Source of the DNA: Bacillota bacterium
GTDB taxonomy: Bacteria > Bacillota > UBA4882 > UBA8346
NCBI GenBank assembly: GCA_023410535.1
Contig: JAEYPR010000020.1
Span: forward strand, 124,001 to 188,000
DNA length: 64,000 bases
Direction of reading: 5' to 3'
Shown: positions 63,247-64,000 of the stretch, piece after piece
Layout of the letters: every line of letters begins with the position of its first letter
Numbering within the stretch: the stretch's first letter is position 1
Notes under the pieces: model-generated
Seen by the model: only the letters and a program-made list of their open reading frames with translations
Database searches by the model: none
What the model was told of the DNA's origin: nothing
Position numbers and translations under genes: made by a program

Positions 63247-64000
63247 CTATACCTCGCTGAACAACGGCAGTTGCTTGAAATCGGATAACGACGGCGCCGG
63301 TTTGGGTTGTTCAATTGCTAACAACCGGGCCCGGATCAGCCGGTCGTTATCAAGCTTCTCCAAAAACCGGCCTTGACAAGTGATGAAATAACGGGCCCGT
63401 TTGAGGACCACGCCAAACTTTTTCAACTCCGCAAACGTGACGCCCCCGAAACGCCGGGCTTCGATCAACCGTTCCGCCGACTTCAACCCCACGCCCGGGA
63501 CCCTAAGCAAGGTTTCAAAGTTAACCCGGTTGACCTCAACCGGAAACTTGTCCAGATTGCGCAACGCCCAACTGGTTTTGGGATCGAGATCCATATCCAA
63601 GTTAGGATGGTCGGCATTGACGATCTCGGCGGCTTGAAATTTGTAAAAACGAATCAACCAGTCGGCTTGATACAACCGGTTCTCCCGCCGCAACGGCGGG
63701 GTTAACGGCGCGGGCAACAGCGGATTGTCGTTGATCGGAATATAGGCTGAGTAATAAACCCGCCGCAGATTAACTTTCCGGTAGAGTTGTTCGGAAAGTT
63801 GCAAGATTTGGTGATCGGGCTCCGGCGAAGCGCCGACAATCAATTGCGTGCTCTGGCCGGCCGGCACGAACGATAACGCGCTCTTAAACTTCTTGCGTTC
63901 TTCGATATTGGCTTGAATCTTCGCTCCAATATAGGACATCGGCACTAAAATGTCGGTCTTTTTCTTTTCGGGCGCCAACATTTTTAACCCTTGTTCCGAT
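63247..64000 (-). CDS. Putative DNA modification/repair radical-SAM protein, C-terminal part
   Basis: The reading frame is open to the right edge of the window, so the N-terminal part, where the radical-SAM CxxxCxxC motif should lie, is missing. The visible 251 residues begin SEQGLKMLAPEKKK and include a segment FVPAGQSTQLIVGASPEPD, YYSAYIPIND and a C-terminal helix-hairpin-helix (LLRVPGVGLKSAERLIEARR). This fits the TIGR03916 family, the fixed partner of DUF4130 proteins. The helix-hairpin-helix suggests DNA binding. The substrate is unknown. Confidence 0.85.
   Translation of the reverse strand, partial: SEQGLKMLAPEKKKTDILVPMSYIGAKIQANIEERKKFKSALSFVPAGQSTQLIVGASPEPDHQILQLSEQLYRKVNLRRVYYSAYIPINDNPLLPAPLTPPLRRENRLYQADWLIRFYKFQAAEIVNADHPNLDMDLDPKTSWALRNLDKFPVEVNRVNFETLLRVPGVGLKSAERLIEARRFGGVTFAELKKFGVVLKRARYFITCQGRFLEKLDNDRLIRARLLAIEQPKPAPSLSDFKQLPLFSEV

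Overview
The window suggests a diderm (two-membrane) endospore-forming member of the Firmicutes of moderate GC content. It carries outer-membrane machinery: LptD, LptC, LptA, an LptF/G permease, LpxD, BamA, TamB, Skp-like chaperones, a TonB system, a porin and a secretin. It also carries Firmicutes traits: an alpha/beta-type spore SASP, a probable gamma-type SASP, a YhaM nuclease, many strong Shine-Dalgarno sites and frequent TTG/GTG starts. A lineage such as the Hydrogenispora/Limnochordia group or another deep diderm clade fits, but the genus is inference.

Layout. 1-7.2 kb (minus strand): a TonB-dependent import module (TonB, receptor, binding protein, FecCD-type permease, FecE-type ATPase) followed by two nitrogenase-component-1-like reductase genes, the last one cut by the window edge. 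7.5-12.1 kb (minus): an RNA-metabolism block (rpsU, HIT protein, mtaB, a membrane protein, yhaM, a YprB-like nuclease). 12.1-32 kb (minus): a very large envelope-biogenesis cluster in transcription order S55-type protease, TamB, alternative sigma factor, membrane protein, BamA, a second outer-membrane protein, Skp, a coiled-coil protein, a second Skp, LpxD, LptF/G, LptD, LptC and a tandem-repeat LptA. 32.4-35 kb: an orphan secretin with five N-terminal STN-like repeats. 35-40.4 kb: hydrolase, SASP, LOG protein, DUF815 ATPase, a cluster of six DnaA boxes between convergent genes, PAS and DUF2161 proteins, gamma SASP. 40.5-46.6 kb: TldE/TldD and a pair of unknown envelope proteins. 46.7-62.2 kb: sugar metabolism (AraC regulator, UxuB, UxuA; a kinase/binding-protein/response-regulator trio; a porin; an ABC sugar importer diverging from a GH94 cellobiose phosphorylase). 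62.3-64 kb: a DUF4130 protein and a partial radical-SAM partner.

How the parts work together. The 12-32 kb cluster could supply LPS acylation, LPS export and outer-membrane protein assembly from one locus, with its own sigma factor inside it; LptB and the other Lpx enzymes are not in the window. The porin and TonB modules would bring solutes through that outer membrane. Both sugar-binding proteins and the metal-type binding protein have signal peptides without a convincing lipobox, as expected for soluble periplasmic proteins. The sugar loci point to use of glucuronate/mannonate and cellobiose.

No tRNA, rRNA, CRISPR array or intact transposon was seen. The most unusual non-coding signals are the helically phased DnaA-box cluster (38.6-38.75 kb), a shared operator in front of the TonB genes, a possible structured leader before the porin, a higher-order tandem repeat after it, and a small palindromic element present twice (8.25 and 62.2 kb).
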